From Salipiger abyssi (GTDB lineage Bacteria > Pseudomonadota > Alphaproteobacteria > Rhodobacterales > Rhodobacteraceae), in NCBI RefSeq assembly GCF_017311415.1, contig NZ_JAEKIS010000004.1, positions 244,655 to 308,654 on the forward strand: DNA of 64,000 bases. The letters are read 5' to 3'. The position numbers and the translations under genes are program-made. Shown in pieces: positions 63,900-64,000 of the stretch (the first letter of the stretch is position 1; the number at the start of each line of letters is the position of its first letter). The notes under the pieces are model-generated. The model searched no databases. It saw only the letters and a list, made by a program, of their open reading frames with translations, and was not told the DNA's origin.

Positions 63900-64000
63900 G
63901 AAGCGGCCTTGCCGTAGTGCCGGGCCGCCGCGTCCTCGGTCACGAAGCCGCGCCGCAGATCCAGCGCCAATGCCTCGGTGGCGCGTTCATCGGGCGCGCC
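63896..64000 (-). CDS. Hydantoinase B/oxoprolinase family protein, C-terminal fragment (cut by window end)
   Basis: The last 34 codons of a minus-strand gene are present: 'DERATEALALDLRRGFVTED' followed by 'AAARHYGKAAS' and TGA. This matches the tail of HyuB proteins (compare 'ERDPAALAGDLRDGRMSRER...ALYG' at the end of the 7431 gene). The stop overlaps the GTG of the PrpD gene by 4 bp. A hyuA partner is expected beyond the window. The assignment rests on the tail only. Confidence 0.65.
   Translation of the reverse strand, partial: GAPDERATEALALDLRRGFVTEDAAARHYGKAAS

Overview
The window is 64 kb of high-GC DNA with alphaproteobacterial character, most likely from a marine or soil Rhodobacteraceae (Roseobacter/Salipiger-type) genome. 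This assignment rests on gene content: TRAP and BCCT transporters, heterotetrameric sarcosine oxidase, GcvA-type LysR and GlxA-type AraC regulators, RidA, hydantoinase A/B pairs, and BioMNY. It also rests on short palindromic intergenic repeats typical of that family. No rRNA, tRNA, CRISPR array, transposase or phage gene was seen. Both edges cut through genes.

Layout. (1) 2-9149 (+): the end of a hydantoinase-B gene, an FAD amino-acid oxidase, a DctPQM TRAP transporter and a hydantoinase A/B pair, closed by a terminator. (2) 9278-15891: a RidA-like protein and a three-subunit FAD/Fe-S amino-acid dehydrogenase (beta, alpha, gamma) on the minus strand, divergent from a LysR gene; then a GcvA-type LysR gene divergent from a second FAD oxidase. 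(3) 15899-24643 (-): one operon, soxB-soxD-soxA-soxG-glyA-sdaA-purU, for sarcosine to glycine to serine to pyruvate, with disposal of the one-carbon unit. (4) 25216-38281: a BCCT transporter, a GlxA/GbdR-like regulator, etfB-etfA-folD, a dimethylglycine-dehydrogenase-like protein, a 202-bp palindromic repeat element, a LysR gene divergent from gbcA-gbcB (glycine betaine monooxygenase), and a second GlxA-like regulator. (5) 38376-45988: a second module of TRAP transporter and hydantoinase B/A, divergent from a GntR/FCD regulator. (6) 46053-52358 (-): TetR, a complete branched-chain-type ABC importer (livKHMGF) and an M19 dipeptidase-like protein. (7) 52521-57483: a two-subunit Tat-exported molybdenum hydroxylase, and an SDR divergent from an AraC regulator. 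(8) 57480-64000 (-): an apparent operon with the end of another hydantoinase B, MmgE/PrpD, a short acyl-CoA ligase-like protein, a thiolase-like protein lacking canonical active-site residues, bioM-bioN-bioY and a nitroreductase.

How the parts fit. Regions 3 and 4 together encode glycine betaine uptake (BCCT), then betaine to dimethylglycine (GbcAB), to sarcosine (DMGDH-like protein with ETF as electron acceptor), to glycine (SoxBDAG), to serine (GlyA), to pyruvate plus ammonia (SdaA). FolD and PurU oxidise or release the methylene- and formyl-tetrahydrofolate formed by the demethylations. The flanks carry N-heterocycle and amino-acid scavenging modules (HyuAB, TRAP, FAD oxidases, Liv), so the region reads as a catabolic island for small nitrogenous osmolytes and cyclic amides.

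The most unusual parts are the biotin-transporter operon carrying a degenerate thiolase and a small ligase, an M19 protein lacking its first metal-ligand pair, a matched pair of TetR operators around the liv operon, and the nested palindromic element at 33.6-33.8 kb.
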